A stretch of DNA of 61,392 nt from NCBI GenBank assembly GCA_964565645.1, contig CAZMFQ010000012.1, positions 1-61,392 on the forward strand, written 5' to 3'. The stretch comes from JAHIQC01 sp964565645 (GTDB lineage Bacteria; Actinomycetota; Coriobacteriia; Anaerosomatales; JAHIQC01). The translations under genes were made by a program, and so were the position numbers. Numbering within the stretch: position 1 is the first letter of the stretch; each line of letters opens with the position of its first letter. Below the pieces are notes generated by a model. That model made no database searches and was not told the DNA's origin. It saw nothing but the letters and a program-made list of their open reading frames with translations. This document shows positions 8,664-18,156 of this stretch, piece after piece.

Positions 8664-9995
8664 CTAGATGACGCTCAGGTAGCGGTCCATCTCCCACGCG
8701 GTGACGTGCTTGATGTAATCCGCCCACTCGGCCTTCTTGTTCTCCACATAGAAGCTGTGGATGTGATCGCCGAGGATCTCCTTCATGGTCTCCGAAGCCT
8801 CGAACGCCTCGATGGCCTCGCCGAGGTTCTTGGGAAGGGTCTTGATACCGGCCTCTTCGAGCTCCGCGGGCGTCATCTCGAAGATGTCGTTGGTGGCCTC
8901 AGGCATGAGCTCGAGCTGCTCCTCGATGCCCTTGAGACCGGCGCCGAGCATGACCGCGAACGCGAGGTACGGGTTGGCCGAGGGGTCCGGCGAACGCAGC
9001 TCGATGCGGGTCGCGGCTTCCTTGCCGGGCTTGTACAGCGGCACGCGCACCATGGCGGAGCGGTTGGCCTGCGCCCAGGAGACATAGACGGGAGCCTCGT
9101 AGCCGGGGACCAGACGCTTGTAGGAGTTCACGAGCGGGTTGGTCACGGCGCAGAACTCGGGGGCGTACTTGAGCAGGCCCGCGATGTACCACTTGGCGAT
9201 CTGTGAGAGGTGGCTCGGGTCGCTCGCGTCGTAGAACGCGTTGCCGTCCTTGGTGAACAGCGACTGGTGGGTGTGCATGCCGGAGCCGTTCTGGCCCTCG
9301 ATCGGCTTGGGCATGAACGTGGCGTACACGCCATTGGCGTACGCGATCTCCTTGACGACCAGACGGTAGGTCATGACGTTGTCGGCCATGGTCAGGGCGT
9401 CCTGGTAGCGCAGGTCGATCTCGTGCTGGGACGGGGCGACCTCGTGGTGGCTGTACTCGACCGGGATGCCCATCTTCTCGAGCGTGAGCACGGTCTCGCG
9501 GCGAAGGTCGCTCGCGATGTCGAGCGGGGTCAGGTCGAAGTAGCCGCCGTTGTCCAGGATCTCGGTGCCCTGGTCATCGGCGAAGTAGAAGAACTCGAGC
9601 TCCGGACCGACGTACATGGTGTAGCCCATGTCGGCGGCCTTCTTGAGCACGCGCTTGAGTGCGAAGCGGGGATCACCCTCGAACGGCTCGCCGTTCGGCT
9701 TCATGATGTCGGTGAACAGACGGGCGACGCCCTGCTGCTCGGGACGCCACGGGATGACCTGGAAGGTCGAGGCGTCCGGGTAGGCGACCATGTCGGACTC
9801 CTGGATGCGGGTGAAACCGTCGATGGACGAGCCATCGAAGCCCATGCCCTCGTCGAAGGCACCCTCGAGCTCGGAGTCGGTGACGGCGAACGACTTCAGC
9901 ACGCCGAGCACGTCGGTGAACCAGAAGCGGATGAACTTGATGTCCCGCTCCTCGACCGTCTTGATGACGTATTCCTTGCCCTTCTGCAGATCCAT
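8664..9995 (-). CDS. glnA: Glutamine synthetase, type I-alpha
   Basis: 443 residues. Makes glutamine from glutamate, ammonia and ATP in the cytoplasm. Signatures in order: beta-grasp motif MGFDGSSIDGF, metal ligands in GPELEFFYF, HHEVAPSQHEIDLRY, ATP/metal motif NGSGMHTHQSLF, 'KRLVPGYEAPVYVSWAQANR', and RIELRSPDPSANPYLAFAVM. The C-terminal region reads TPAELEEAGIKTLPKNL, as in the GSI-alpha enzymes of Firmicutes and deep-branching lineages, and lacks the NLYDLPPE adenylylation site. Control is therefore probably transcriptional or by feedback, not by GlnE. The start ATG 9995 has AAGGAGG 8 bases upstream; upstream in-frame codons look non-coding. GAAAC repeats in its upstream region and the adjacent GlnR-like gene suggest regulation. 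Confidence 0.95.
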   Translation of the reverse strand: MDLQKGKEYVIKTVEERDIKFIRFWFTDVLGVLKSFAVTDSELEGAFDEGMGFDGSSIDGFTRIQESDMVAYPDASTFQVIPWRPEQQGVARLFTDIMKPNGEPFEGDPRFALKRVLKKAADMGYTMYVGPELEFFYFADDQGTEILDNGGYFDLTPLDIASDLRRETVLTLEKMGIPVEYSHHEVAPSQHEIDLRYQDALTMADNVMTYRLVVKEIAYANGVYATFMPKPIEGQNGSGMHTHQSLFTKDGNAFYDASDPSHLSQIAKWYIAGLLKYAPEFCAVTNPLVNSYKRLVPGYEAPVYVSWAQANRSAMVRVPLYKPGKEAATRIELRSPDPSANPYLAFAVMLGAGLKGIEEQLELMPEATNDIFEMTPAELEEAGIKTLPKNLGEAIEAFEASETMKEILGDHIHSFYVENKKAEWADYIKHVTAWEMDRYLSVI

Positions 9996-10087
9996 GAATC
10001 CGACCTCCTTGTCCGACGCGCCGGGCCATACCGGCGCGCCAACCTGAACAGCAATCCGCTCTGTGAGCACAATGGTAGTGGTCGTAT

Positions 10088-10118
10088 GTTTCACATGTGT
10101 TTCGATTCCTACGTTTTC
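10088..10118 (-). promoter_or_regulatory. GAAAC repeats upstream of glnA (candidate GlnR-type boxes)
   Basis: On the minus strand GAAAC occurs at 10099-10103 and 10088-10092, exactly 11 bases apart and in direct orientation, with GAAAAC at 10113-10118. An 11-bp direct-repeat period and a GAAAC half site are features of actinobacterial GlnR binding sites; the GTnAC half sites are not clear here. The sites lie ~95-125 bases upstream of the glnA start. Confidence 0.45.
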
Positions 10119-10226
10119 GTCATGTACCCAGCCCACAGGAAATCCATGCTTCCTGTCGTGTGCGACGGACCCCGGAGCGTTAGACTCGAACCTGTCGACA
10201 GGCCGATGGGGGGGACGGGCGGCACG

Positions 10227-11402
10227 ATGACCCTTGCTTTGAGGACCGCTTGGAAGTCGAGCCGCATCCCCGAGTTCGCATCCCGCGCGTGGTCGCGGAT
10301 CACCATCCCCGCCGAGGAGAAGCGCAGGCTCGTCTCCGTCGACACGCTCCGGGCCATCGCGATCGGCGGGATGATCATCGTCAACAGCGCGGCGGCAGGC
10401 ACGGTCAACCCCGCCCCCTTCGTGCATGCCGAGTGGGAGGGGCTCACGTTCGCCGACTCGGTGTTCCCGTGGCTCCTGTTCGTCTCGGGAGTCGGAATGG
10501 CGCTTTCGATGGCGGGACGTCCCGAGCGTCCCGCGCTCAAGGTCTACACGAAGTTCGCGTCACGCGTGATCGCGCTCCTTGTCATCGGACTCGTGATGAA
10601 CTTCTACAAGTACGGGGAGCCCCTGCGCTACATGGGAGTCCTTCAACGCATCGCTCTGGCGGGCGCACTCGCCGTGCCCTTCGCACGCAAGAAGCCCGTG
10701 TACGCGCTGCTCGGTGCCGCGCTCATGCTGCTTGTTCACACGCGGCTGCTGGTCAGCGCACACCCGGGAGCCGTCGTACCGGGTTCTTTCGGCGCCGAGG
10801 ACTCGATCGCGTACTGGGTCGATGTGAGGTTCCTTGGCGAACATCTCTACCGGGGAGGGTTCGAGCCGGAAGGCCTGCTCGGGGTCATCTCCTCGGCGGG
10901 CCAGGTCATGCTCGGCATCGCTGCGGGAGGGTGGCTGCTGGCGTACCCGCGCAGGATGCGCGCACCCGTCGGACTGGCTGTCGCCGGAACGTTCATACTG
11001 ATCGCCGGACTGGCGATGGAGCCCTATGTGCCGGTGATCAAGAGGCTCTGGACATCGTCGTACGTGCTGATCACATCGGGCTTCGCGGCGCTGCTGCTGG
11101 CCGGTCTGTACCTCGTCGGCGACGTGCTTCGAGGCGAACGGGTTCTCCTTCCGCTCACACCCTTGGGCAAGAACGCACTCGCCATCTACGTGGGCTCGAC
11201 CGCACTGCTCGTCTGGATGCGCGGACACGAGTTCACGCCCGCCGTGGGGACACCCATGAACCTGCACAGCTACGTCTCCGTGTTCACCACAAGCGCGCTG
11301 GGCCCGACACTCGGCTCACTGGCGTACGCGCTGCTGCATCTGCTGTTGTGGTACGCGATCGCCGCGGCGCTCGACAAGGCACGGATCTACATCAGGTTGT
11401 GA
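10227..11402 (+). CDS. Membrane acyltransferase, HGSNAT/NagX-like (COG4299)
   Basis: 391 residues, about ten to eleven membrane segments. It begins with a short cytoplasmic part, then RLVSVDTLRAIAIGGMIIVN, 'HAEWEGLTFADSVFPWLLF', GVLQRIALAGALAVPFAR and FEPEGLLGVISSAGQVMLG. This order matches COG4299 / DUF5009 proteins related to heparan-alpha-glucosaminide N-acetyltransferase, which move acetyl groups across a membrane to a sugar amine. A role in modifying cell-envelope glycan is likely; the exact acceptor is unknown. Start ATG 10227 follows a G-rich stretch; ATG 10206 is also in frame. It diverges from glnA and converges on the RCC1 cytochrome gene with a shared terminator between. Confidence 0.75.
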   Translation: MTLALRTAWKSSRIPEFASRAWSRITIPAEEKRRLVSVDTLRAIAIGGMIIVNSAAAGTVNPAPFVHAEWEGLTFADSVFPWLLFVSGVGMALSMAGRPERPALKVYTKFASRVIALLVIGLVMNFYKYGEPLRYMGVLQRIALAGALAVPFARKKPVYALLGAALMLLVHTRLLVSAHPGAVVPGSFGAEDSIAYWVDVRFLGEHLYRGGFEPEGLLGVISSAGQVMLGIAAGGWLLAYPRRMRAPVGLAVAGTFILIAGLAMEPYVPVIKRLWTSSYVLITSGFAALLLAGLYLVGDVLRGERVLLPLTPLGKNALAIYVGSTALLVWMRGHEFTPAVGTPMNLHSYVSVFTTSALGPTLGSLAYALLHLLLWYAIAAALDKARIYIRL

Positions 11403-11425
11403 CGCGCGGCGCACCGCCACAAGAA

Positions 11426-11454
11426 GAAGGCCCCGGTCATCGACCGGGGCCTTC
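11426..11454. terminator. Bidirectional terminator between convergent genes
   Basis: A 13-bp perfect inverted repeat (GAAGGCCCCGGTC / GACCGGGGCCTTC, 3-base centre) sits midway between the acyltransferase stop (11402) and the cytochrome stop (11475). Confidence 0.8.
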
Positions 11455-11474
11455 GTACGTTCACGCGCTTCCGT

Positions 11475-14400
11475 CTACCAGTGGTTGGCGACCCGGTTCG
11501 TGTGACAGGAACTGCACGTCGGAGCGATGGAAGCGGGTACCGGCGAGTAGACCCTGAAGCCGTCGACGACGATGAACGAGCCGCGCGCGGACGGGTTCTT
11601 GGAGAGCGGGCGCACGGTGACCGTGTGAGTGCCGGACGGCACATCGGCAGAGAAGACGACCACCTGGTGTCTGCTGATGGCCGCATAGGCGTCGAAGGTG
11701 CCGACGACCGTGCTGTCGATGAGCACCTCGGCCGTACCCCGATACGGATCCTTGTCCGAGACGATGTCCACCCGGGTGCCCGTGAACCGCGCACTGAACG
11801 TCGAGCCGGCCACGTTGTTGTAGCTCATCCGACCGGCCGAGTATCGGGAACTCGCCTTGATGCGCCACGTGCCCGTCACGCTGATGGCGTCACTCGTTCC
11901 GGTCGGGTCGTCGGGGTTGCCGCCCACCAAGTAGTTGAAGTCCTCGACCGCGACCGGGGAGCGACTCGCCGACGCCGCCACGTCGTGGCAGCCCGCGCTC
12001 GCGCACTGGTTCGATTCCACGGAGGCGGTGAGTTGATCCAGATCAGACCCGGCGATGCCGCGGGCGAGCTTGCCCCTCCACGCCGCGAACGCGGACAGTC
12101 CGGTCCCGCCTGTCGCGGAGTGTGACGCGTGCTGCACCGGCACCACGCCTGTGTGGCACGCGTTGCATGCGGCGGTCGCATGACAACTGGCGCACGTGTT
12201 GCGGATGCTCCCGTCGGGGTTCTCCAGACCGGCATCGGCCGCCCAACGCGGTGTCGCGTGGATGACGTGGAGCTCGGCGGGCGTGGTGTACTTCGAGCCC
12301 GATCGTGCGAACGACGCCCCCGACGTCGGATCCGCATACAGCGGCACCGCGCTCATGAGCGTGTTGCCCCAACCCGGGTGGCATGCGGCACCGCAGTTCG
12401 CGCCCACCTGATGGAACGGATGCGTGGCCACCAGGCCCGGCACGTGGCACTTGGCGCACGCCGTGTCCCGATCGACCGGTGTGCCGGCGTCGAAGACCGT
12501 CTTGGACGTCGCGAAGTCCGGCTGCGTGGTCGCGTGGCAGGCGAGGCAGTAGTTCTCGTGAACCGCGCGAGAGCCACCCGTGGCATGACAAGCCGGGGTG
12601 TCGCACGTACGATCCCAGGTCCCCGAGATCTGCGAGCGGGGTCCGCCGGGCAGGTGGCACACGTCGCATGTGCTCCCGGTCTTTGCCGACGTGGACTTCG
12701 CATGCTCGGCCACGAGATCGGTGGAGTGGCACGCGGTGCACGCCTTCTCACCGTTGGCCATCACGCCCGTGATCGCCGCGGGAGAATGCGGGTGGTCGCC
12801 CGTGTGACAGGCCGTACACGCCCGCTTGTGGTCCCTGATAGCGGCGAACACCGCCGGATCGGTCGAACTGTGGCAGATCTCGCAGTCCATTCCTCGGCGC
12901 GTGACATGTTCCTCATCGAGATTCCCGGAATGGCATGCCTGGCAGTTCTCGGCCATCGTGCCGGTGTGCGGCGCGACGTGATCGATGGGGTCGTGACACG
13001 CGGCGCACTGGGTGTCGTTGGAGGAGATCGCCGTCTGCACCCGCGCCACAGCGGATGTGTGGCACGTGTTGCATCCATACGCGACCCCGGCATCGGTCTT
13101 GCGCCTGGCGTGCTCGAACCGGAGTTCGTGCCGGTGACAGGGAGTACAGGTCGGCACCTCCGTGGTGTGACGCACCGTCTCGGGCGGATTCGGGTCCTGA
13201 CCGTTGCGGAACATGGTGTGGCAGGTCTTGCAGGTCGCAGGATTGAGCCGGTGCGTCCAGTTCGGTGTACCGGCCGTGCTGTAGTAGTGGCACTGACAAT
13301 CGTAGTACCGCGGATAGGGCGTCTCCTGATGGGTGGCGTGAACACCCATGTGACACACCATGCAGCGCTCCTCGGGATCCGCCGAGGGCGAGTAGCACAC
13401 CGAGTTCGTGTGAGGAACGGTCGCACCGTGACACGTTCGGCAGTCGGCCTGCGCGTCCCAGTGCGGCATCTTGGGGCCACGCTCCAGCAGGAACGACGTG
13501 CTCGCGGTCGCCGTCGAACCTGCGGCATCCGTGACCGTGATCGTCGCGGTATGCGTCGTGTCGTCGCTCAGACCGCCCACGATCGCGCTGACCGTGTTGC
13601 CGATGGTCCCGTCGTAGGTGGACGGCACCACCGTGCCGTCGACCGTGACCTCGACGGTCGCGGGCATGGCGCCGGAGTTCACGAGCACATGCGCCTTGAT
13701 CTCAGGACTGTCCGCCTCGGCGACTGAGCCAAAGACCGGCGTGAGGCCCGAGATCGAGGGTCCCGGCGGTACCACGTAGATGCTGTCGGAGAGCCACAGT
13801 GGCGAACCGTCCGCCTGGGTGTAGCAGACGTTGATGGTGGTCAGTCCGCTCGCCCAGGGGTAGGAAGTCCACCACGACGGCAGGTAGGCGTACAGTGGCG
13901 AGCGCGTGATCTCCACCGGCGAGTAACGGGTGGTGTAGGTGCCGTCTCCAAGTCCTCCCCAGCCGTTGTATCCCCACGTGAAGATCCTGCCGTCGTTCGT
14001 GGCGCCGACCGAGTGATACCGGCTCGTCTGGCCGAAGTCCGTGGTACCGGCCGAGTCGACGCTCACCCAATCGTTGCGCGCGCCGATCCTGACCGGAGTC
14101 GTACGATTGGTCAGGCCGCCGTCGCCCAGCTGGCCTCCGCTGTTGTTGCCCCAGGCCCACAAGGTCCCGTCGGCCCGTACCGCAAGCGTGCACCACATGC
14201 CCGCCGCCACCGTCTTCCACTGGTAGAGTCCGACGCGGGTCGGGGTCGGGCGATACGTGGTGGTTCCGTCGCCGAGCTGGCCGGAGCCGTTGGCTCCCCA
14301 CGCCCACAGGGACCCGTCCGATCGGATCGCCACGGTGTGGTCGACGCCCGCCTTGGCCATGAGCCACTTCGTCCCCGGCTGAACGACCGTCGGGGTCAGG

Positions 14401-17400
14401 CGCTCGAGCAGGTCGCCCTGGCCCAACTGCCCGGAGTTGCCGAGTCCCCAGGCGTACAAGGTGCCGTCGCGTTTCAGGCCGACCGTGTGCGTGCCCCAGT
14501 TCGAGACCGAAGCCCAATCGCTGTCGAGCCCGACACGGACCGGCTCGATGTGGTTGCCCTTCGTGCCGTCGCCCAACTGCCCGTAGTCGTTGAGACCCCA
14601 CGCCCACAGCGTGCCGTCCGCACGGATGGCGAAGGACACATGCATCCCGGCGGAGACGGCGACGTAGTCGTTCACGGCGTCGATACACACGGGACTCGGG
14701 GCCTGCTGACCGGGAATACCTATCTCGCCCTTGGAGCTGTATCCCCAGGTCCACAGCGATCCGTCGCGTGCGACTGCGACCGAGTGCTGATCGCCGGCGC
14801 TGTATTGGCTCCAGATGGTGCTCCCGCCGCCGAAATCGAATGCCGTGGTCCTGAACGTGAGGAGGCCGTCGCCCCGCTCACCCATGCTGCCGACCCCCGC
14901 GAACTCGACCGGGCCGTCCTCGATGTGGAGCATCGTGTAGCCGAATCCGGCGTGGACTTCCTGCCACTTGCGGCCGAGACGGACGTTGGTCGCACCCGGG
15001 ACGACCGCCGTGGCCTTCATGTATGTCGAGGTCGTGCGATCCGCGCCGTCGTTGAGCACCATACTGGGCCCTGAAGCGGGAGCGATGCGGATGTCGTCGC
15101 TGCGCTGCAGCGTGTTCCCGGCGGCATCGGCGTAGGTGACCTGGACGGTGACGGGATCGGTGGTGTCCGGAAGCAACACGGGTACGCCGGCCACGTACCT
15201 CATCCAGCCGATCGAGACCGGTGTCTTGACGTAGTAGTCCATCGTGTTCGCGGTCATGTTGGCCAGGTTGGAGGCCAGACCGGCGCCCCGCAGGTTCCCC
15301 GACTCGGTCATTCCGTAGAGCGCGCCCGAACCCATCGCGATGGCCGCCCAGTCGTGTGCGGAACCTGCGCGCGTCGGCACCCATGCATCCGTCTGCGTGC
15401 CGATACCGAGATTGCCGTAGTAGTTGTAGCCCCACGCCCAGACCGAGCCGTCGGACTTCCTGGCGGCGCAGGCTGACAGACCGGCGGAGATGCTCGCCCA
15501 GTCGGTGTCGGTACCGATCCGGGTGGGCGCGTTGCGATTCGTGGTGTCTCCCAGACCGAGCACGCCGTAGTTGTTGCGGCCCCATGCCCAAATGGTCCCG
15601 TCGCCCTTGCGCGCCATGGCGTGCGAGCCCGAGCAGCTGACCTCGACCCAGTCGCTGTCGCTGCCGATCTGACCCAGGGTCGTGACGCGATACGTCGGAT
15701 ACTCGGTGCCTTGCCCGAGCTGGCCCTCCCAGTTGTACCCGCACGACCAGAGCGTACCGTTGCGCTTGAGCGCGAAGGTGCTACCTCCCGCAGCGATGGC
15801 TGCCCAATCGTTGTCGGTTCCGATCTGGACGGGAGTCAGATAGCGACTGGCTCCGCCCGCTCCCTGGCCCAACTCGCCGTTGGAGTTCGTGCCCCACCCC
15901 CACAACGTCCCGTCGCTACGGATCGCGAGTGTATGGGAGCCGCCGGCCGAGACAGCGGTCCACGTCCCGTCTATCGACACGGGCACCGGAAGCGAGACGT
16001 TCGTCGTCGTGCCGTTGCCGAGCTGTCCGGAAGCATTCAGGCCCCACGCGACCATCGTGCCGTCCTCGCGGATCGCGATCGTGTGATTGGAGCCGACTTC
16101 GACGCTCTTCCACTTCCAGTCACCGAAGACGCGGGTCGGCTGCATGCGGTACCCCGCCTGCCGCGCCCACGAGTCTCCGGTCTCGGTGCCGTCCCCGATC
16201 TCACCGGTGGAGTTGGTCCCCCAGCCCCACAGGGCTCCGTCGTCGTCGATCGCCATGACGAAACTGCCGCCCGAACTCACCTGGCGCCACTGGCCGGTCT
16301 CCGCGAGCAGGCTCGACGCACCAGCGACGTCGGAGATGATCATGGGACGGCGGGTCGGCGTCGTGGCGGCGCCGCCGTCGAGGCTCATGCTGCCCGTCGG
16401 CGGAGCGGTATCGAGCGTCACGCTGTCGATGAACGTGGCCGTGTTGCCGGCGCCGTCCCTGACGATCACGCTCACCGTCTTGAGTCCCTCACCGGCGGGC
16501 AACGTGTACGTGGATTCCCGCGAGTACGGGATCCACGGACCGCCGGCGACACTCATGTCGACCCCGTCGCTGGCGGGGTACACGTTGATCAGCATGCGGA
16601 CGTCGCGCGCGGTGCTGTACTCCAGCCCGCCGTTGAGCAACATGTTGCCGGTCGGCGCCACGCTGTCGAGGATGATCGAGTCGGACAGCGTGATCACGTT
16701 CGAGGAGGCGTCCCGGTACTTGGCCGTGACGATCGACTCGCCCTGAGTCGCGGCCAGCGTGTAGGCGAGGCTCGCCGCATAGGGCTGCCAGTACTCGAGT
16801 GGCGCGGGCGATGTGTACTGTACGTCGGTCGTTCCACCGTTGCCCAGCGCGCCGGAGGAACCGCGTCCCCAGGCGTATGCGTCGCCCGTCTTGATGCCGA
16901 AACTGGTGTACTCGCCGACACCGCCCGCGATCCAATCGGTCGCAGTGCCTATCTGCCGAGGAGTGGCGCCCGCCCCCTCGGGAGACAGGCCCCAGGTCCA
17001 CAGCGTGCCGTCCGGCTTGCGGGCGACCGAGTGCCCGCCGGCAGTCCAGATCTCCGCCCAGTCCGAGCCCGGTCCCGTGAAGAACTGCGTGAACGAGTCG
17101 GTCGTTCCGCTGCCGTACTGCCCCCAGTTGTTCCGTCCGCTTCCGATCCACGCCCCCGTACTCAGCTGGGCGAGCGTGTAGCCATCACCGGTGTTGACGT
17201 TCTGGTAGGTCCCATTGCTCGCCCCGACCTGCGTCGGGTACGTGCGCCGCGTGGTGGTCGCATCCCCGATCTGACCGTAGGTGTTGTCGCCCCACGTGTA
17301 GAGCTTGCCGTCGTTGGTCACAGCTGCCGAGTGGTTGAACCCGGCTGAGATCGCTTTGACGTTCGACATGATGTAGACCGGCGAGTAGTACGTGCTGGTA

Positions 17401-17957
17401 CTGCCGTTCCCGATCTGGCCGGAACTTCCGCTTCCCCATGCATAGAGGGAGCCGTCCGTCCGGGATGCGAGGATGTGATAGCCGCCCGCCGACACGCTCG
17501 ACCAGGTCGTCCATGTGTTGATCTTGGTGGGAGTGCCGTTGCTCTCGAACGTCCACAGCGTGCCATCGTTCTTGATGGCGGCGGCCGTCTGACCCACGGA
17601 CACGCACTTCCAGTCGTTGTCCGCACCGACGCGTGAGGGCCTCGTCGCCACGGTGCTGCCGAGCGTTCCCCACGCCCAAAGCGATCCGTCGGTCGCGATG
17701 CCGCAGGCCCAGCTCGAACCGGCGTCGATCTGCTTGAAGGTCGGGCTGAAACTCATGTCGACCGCGTCGGTGACATTCGAGTTGATGGTCACGGCGGTCG
17801 ATGCCGTGTAGGCCGCGCCGTTGTTGATGCTCATGCTCGCGTTGGGATCGCCGAGCACCGCGTAGGCCACCCCACCGAGCGCGATCACCAGCGCCACCGA
17901 GAGCGCCATCGCCCAAGGAACCGAGCGCAGTCCAAGGACCGCACGCCGAAGATACAT
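11475..17957 (-). CDS. Giant secreted RCC1-propeller multihaem cytochrome
   Basis: 2160 residues. An N-terminal hydrophobic segment (~15-35) gives export. Four Ig-like modules follow; three are interrupted by blocks of RCC1 repeats (DGTLWAWGxNxxGQLGDGT type) at ~72-390, ~553-905 and ~996-1365. I count seven repeats in each block, as expected for three seven-bladed propellers. After another Ig-like stretch (~1400-1495) comes a haem region (~1505-1990) with 16 CX2CH, one CX3CH (CGAACH) and two CX4CH (CDTPACH, CASAGCH) sites, the last CX2CH (CSSCH) lying at the extreme C terminus after a ~150-residue beta-rich module. About 19 haems could bind. The C-terminal ~450 residues resemble those of the cytochrome at 23344-26511. 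Start ATG 17957 has GGGGGA upstream. Role inferred: extracellular electron transfer, with the propellers binding a partner or the cell surface. Confidence 0.85.
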   Translation of the reverse strand: MYLRRAVLGLRSVPWAMALSVALVIALGGVAYAVLGDPNASMSINNGAAYTASTAVTINSNVTDAVDMSFSPTFKQIDAGSSWACGIATDGSLWAWGTLGSTVATRPSRVGADNDWKCVSVGQTAAAIKNDGTLWTFESNGTPTKINTWTTWSSVSAGGYHILASRTDGSLYAWGSGSSGQIGNGSTSTYYSPVYIMSNVKAISAGFNHSAAVTNDGKLYTWGDNTYGQIGDATTTRRTYPTQVGASNGTYQNVNTGDGYTLAQLSTGAWIGSGRNNWGQYGSGTTDSFTQFFTGPGSDWAEIWTAGGHSVARKPDGTLWTWGLSPEGAGATPRQIGTATDWIAGGVGEYTSFGIKTGDAYAWGRGSSGALGNGGTTDVQYTSPAPLEYWQPYAASLAYTLAATQGESIVTAKYRDASSNVITLSDSIILDSVAPTGNMLLNGGLEYSTARDVRMLINVYPASDGVDMSVAGGPWIPYSRESTYTLPAGEGLKTVSVIVRDGAGNTATFIDSVTLDTAPPTGSMSLDGGAATTPTRRPMIISDVAGASSLLAETGQWRQVSSGGSFVMAIDDDGALWGWGTNSTGEIGDGTETGDSWARQAGYRMQPTRVFGDWKWKSVEVGSNHTIAIREDGTMVAWGLNASGQLGNGTTTNVSLPVPVSIDGTWTAVSAGGSHTLAIRSDGTLWGWGTNSNGELGQGAGGASRYLTPVQIGTDNDWAAIAAGGSTFALKRNGTLWSCGYNWEGQLGQGTEYPTYRVTTLGQIGSDSDWVEVSCSGSHAMARKGDGTIWAWGRNNYGVLGLGDTTNRNAPTRIGTDTDWASISAGLSACAARKSDGSVWAWGYNYYGNLGIGTQTDAWVPTRAGSAHDWAAIAMGSGALYGMTESGNLRGAGLASNLANMTANTMDYYVKTPVSIGWMRYVAGVPVLLPDTTDPVTVQVTYADAAGNTLQRSDDIRIAPASGPSMVLNDGADRTTSTYMKATAVVPGATNVRLGRKWQEVHAGFGYTMLHIEDGPVEFAGVGSMGERGDGLLTFRTTAFDFGGGSTIWSQYSAGDQHSVAVARDGSLWTWGYSSKGEIGIPGQQAPSPVCIDAVNDYVAVSAGMHVSFAIRADGTLWAWGLNDYGQLGDGTKGNHIEPVRVGLDSDWASVSNWGTHTVGLKRDGTLYAWGLGNSGQLGQGDLLERLTPTVVQPGTKWLMAKAGVDHTVAIRSDGSLWAWGANGSGQLGDGTTTYRPTPTRVGLYQWKTVAAGMWCTLAVRADGTLWAWGNNSGGQLGDGGLTNRTTPVRIGARNDWVSVDSAGTTDFGQTSRYHSVGATNDGRIFTWGYNGWGGLGDGTYTTRYSPVEITRSPLYAYLPSWWTSYPWASGLTTINVCYTQADGSPLWLSDSIYVVPPGPSISGLTPVFGSVAEADSPEIKAHVLVNSGAMPATVEVTVDGTVVPSTYDGTIGNTVSAIVGGLSDDTTHTATITVTDAAGSTATASTSFLLERGPKMPHWDAQADCRTCHGATVPHTNSVCYSPSADPEERCMVCHMGVHATHQETPYPRYYDCQCHYYSTAGTPNWTHRLNPATCKTCHTMFRNGQDPNPPETVRHTTEVPTCTPCHRHELRFEHARRKTDAGVAYGCNTCHTSAVARVQTAISSNDTQCAACHDPIDHVAPHTGTMAENCQACHSGNLDEEHVTRRGMDCEICHSSTDPAVFAAIRDHKRACTACHTGDHPHSPAAITGVMANGEKACTACHSTDLVAEHAKSTSAKTGSTCDVCHLPGGPRSQISGTWDRTCDTPACHATGGSRAVHENYCLACHATTQPDFATSKTVFDAGTPVDRDTACAKCHVPGLVATHPFHQVGANCGAACHPGWGNTLMSAVPLYADPTSGASFARSGSKYTTPAELHVIHATPRWAADAGLENPDGSIRNTCASCHATAACNACHTGVVPVQHASHSATGGTGLSAFAAWRGKLARGIAGSDLDQLTASVESNQCASAGCHDVAASASRSPVAVEDFNYLVGGNPDDPTGTSDAISVTGTWRIKASSRYSAGRMSYNNVAGSTFSARFTGTRVDIVSDKDPYRGTAEVLIDSTVVGTFDAYAAISRHQVVVFSADVPSGTHTVTVRPLSKNPSARGSFIVVDGFRVYSPVPASIAPTCSSCHTNRVANHW

Positions 17958-18039
17958 GCTTCCCCCACATCTCCGGGCGGACGTGCCCCTGCACCCGCCG
18001 ACGGACCGGCATCCGTACGCGCGCATGCGCGATACCCGA

Positions 18040-18068
18040 ATATTACACGGCCTTAACACCACAAAGAA
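18040..18068 (-). promoter_or_regulatory. Possible promoter of the RCC1 cytochrome gene
   Basis: TAATAT at 18040-18045 (minus strand) with TTCTTT 17 bases upstream at 18063-18068. The -10 is good, the -35 weak. It lies about 85 bases upstream of the start codon. Confidence 0.35.
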
Positions 18069-18097
18069 GTAGCAAACGTCACAATCTCCGCACATTG

Positions 18098-18132
18098 AAG
18101 GAGCGCCCTCCCGCACGGGGAAGGCGCTCCTT
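18098..18132 (-). terminator. Terminator of the hdr-glt operon
   Basis: AAGGAGCGCC pairs with GGCGCTCCTT (10-bp stem, partly paired loop) 25 bases after the gltB3 stop. The T-run is minimal. Confidence 0.6.
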
Positions 18133-18156
18133 GAGAAGCAGTGTCGAACAGCGTCG

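Noticed and set aside
9996..10427. Upstream extension of glnA
   Set aside because: Out of line with GS length; ATG 9995 has AAGGAGG and the standard N terminus.
15621..17348. 575-codon plus-strand frame opposite the RCC1 region
   Set aside because: Mirror of a repetitive high-GC gene; the protein has no recognisable motif and no ribosome site.
13900..17900. Periodic repeats that might suggest a CRISPR or tandem DNA array
   Set aside because: The period matches ~50-55-residue RCC1 repeats that diverge at the DNA level; it is protein-coding repetition.
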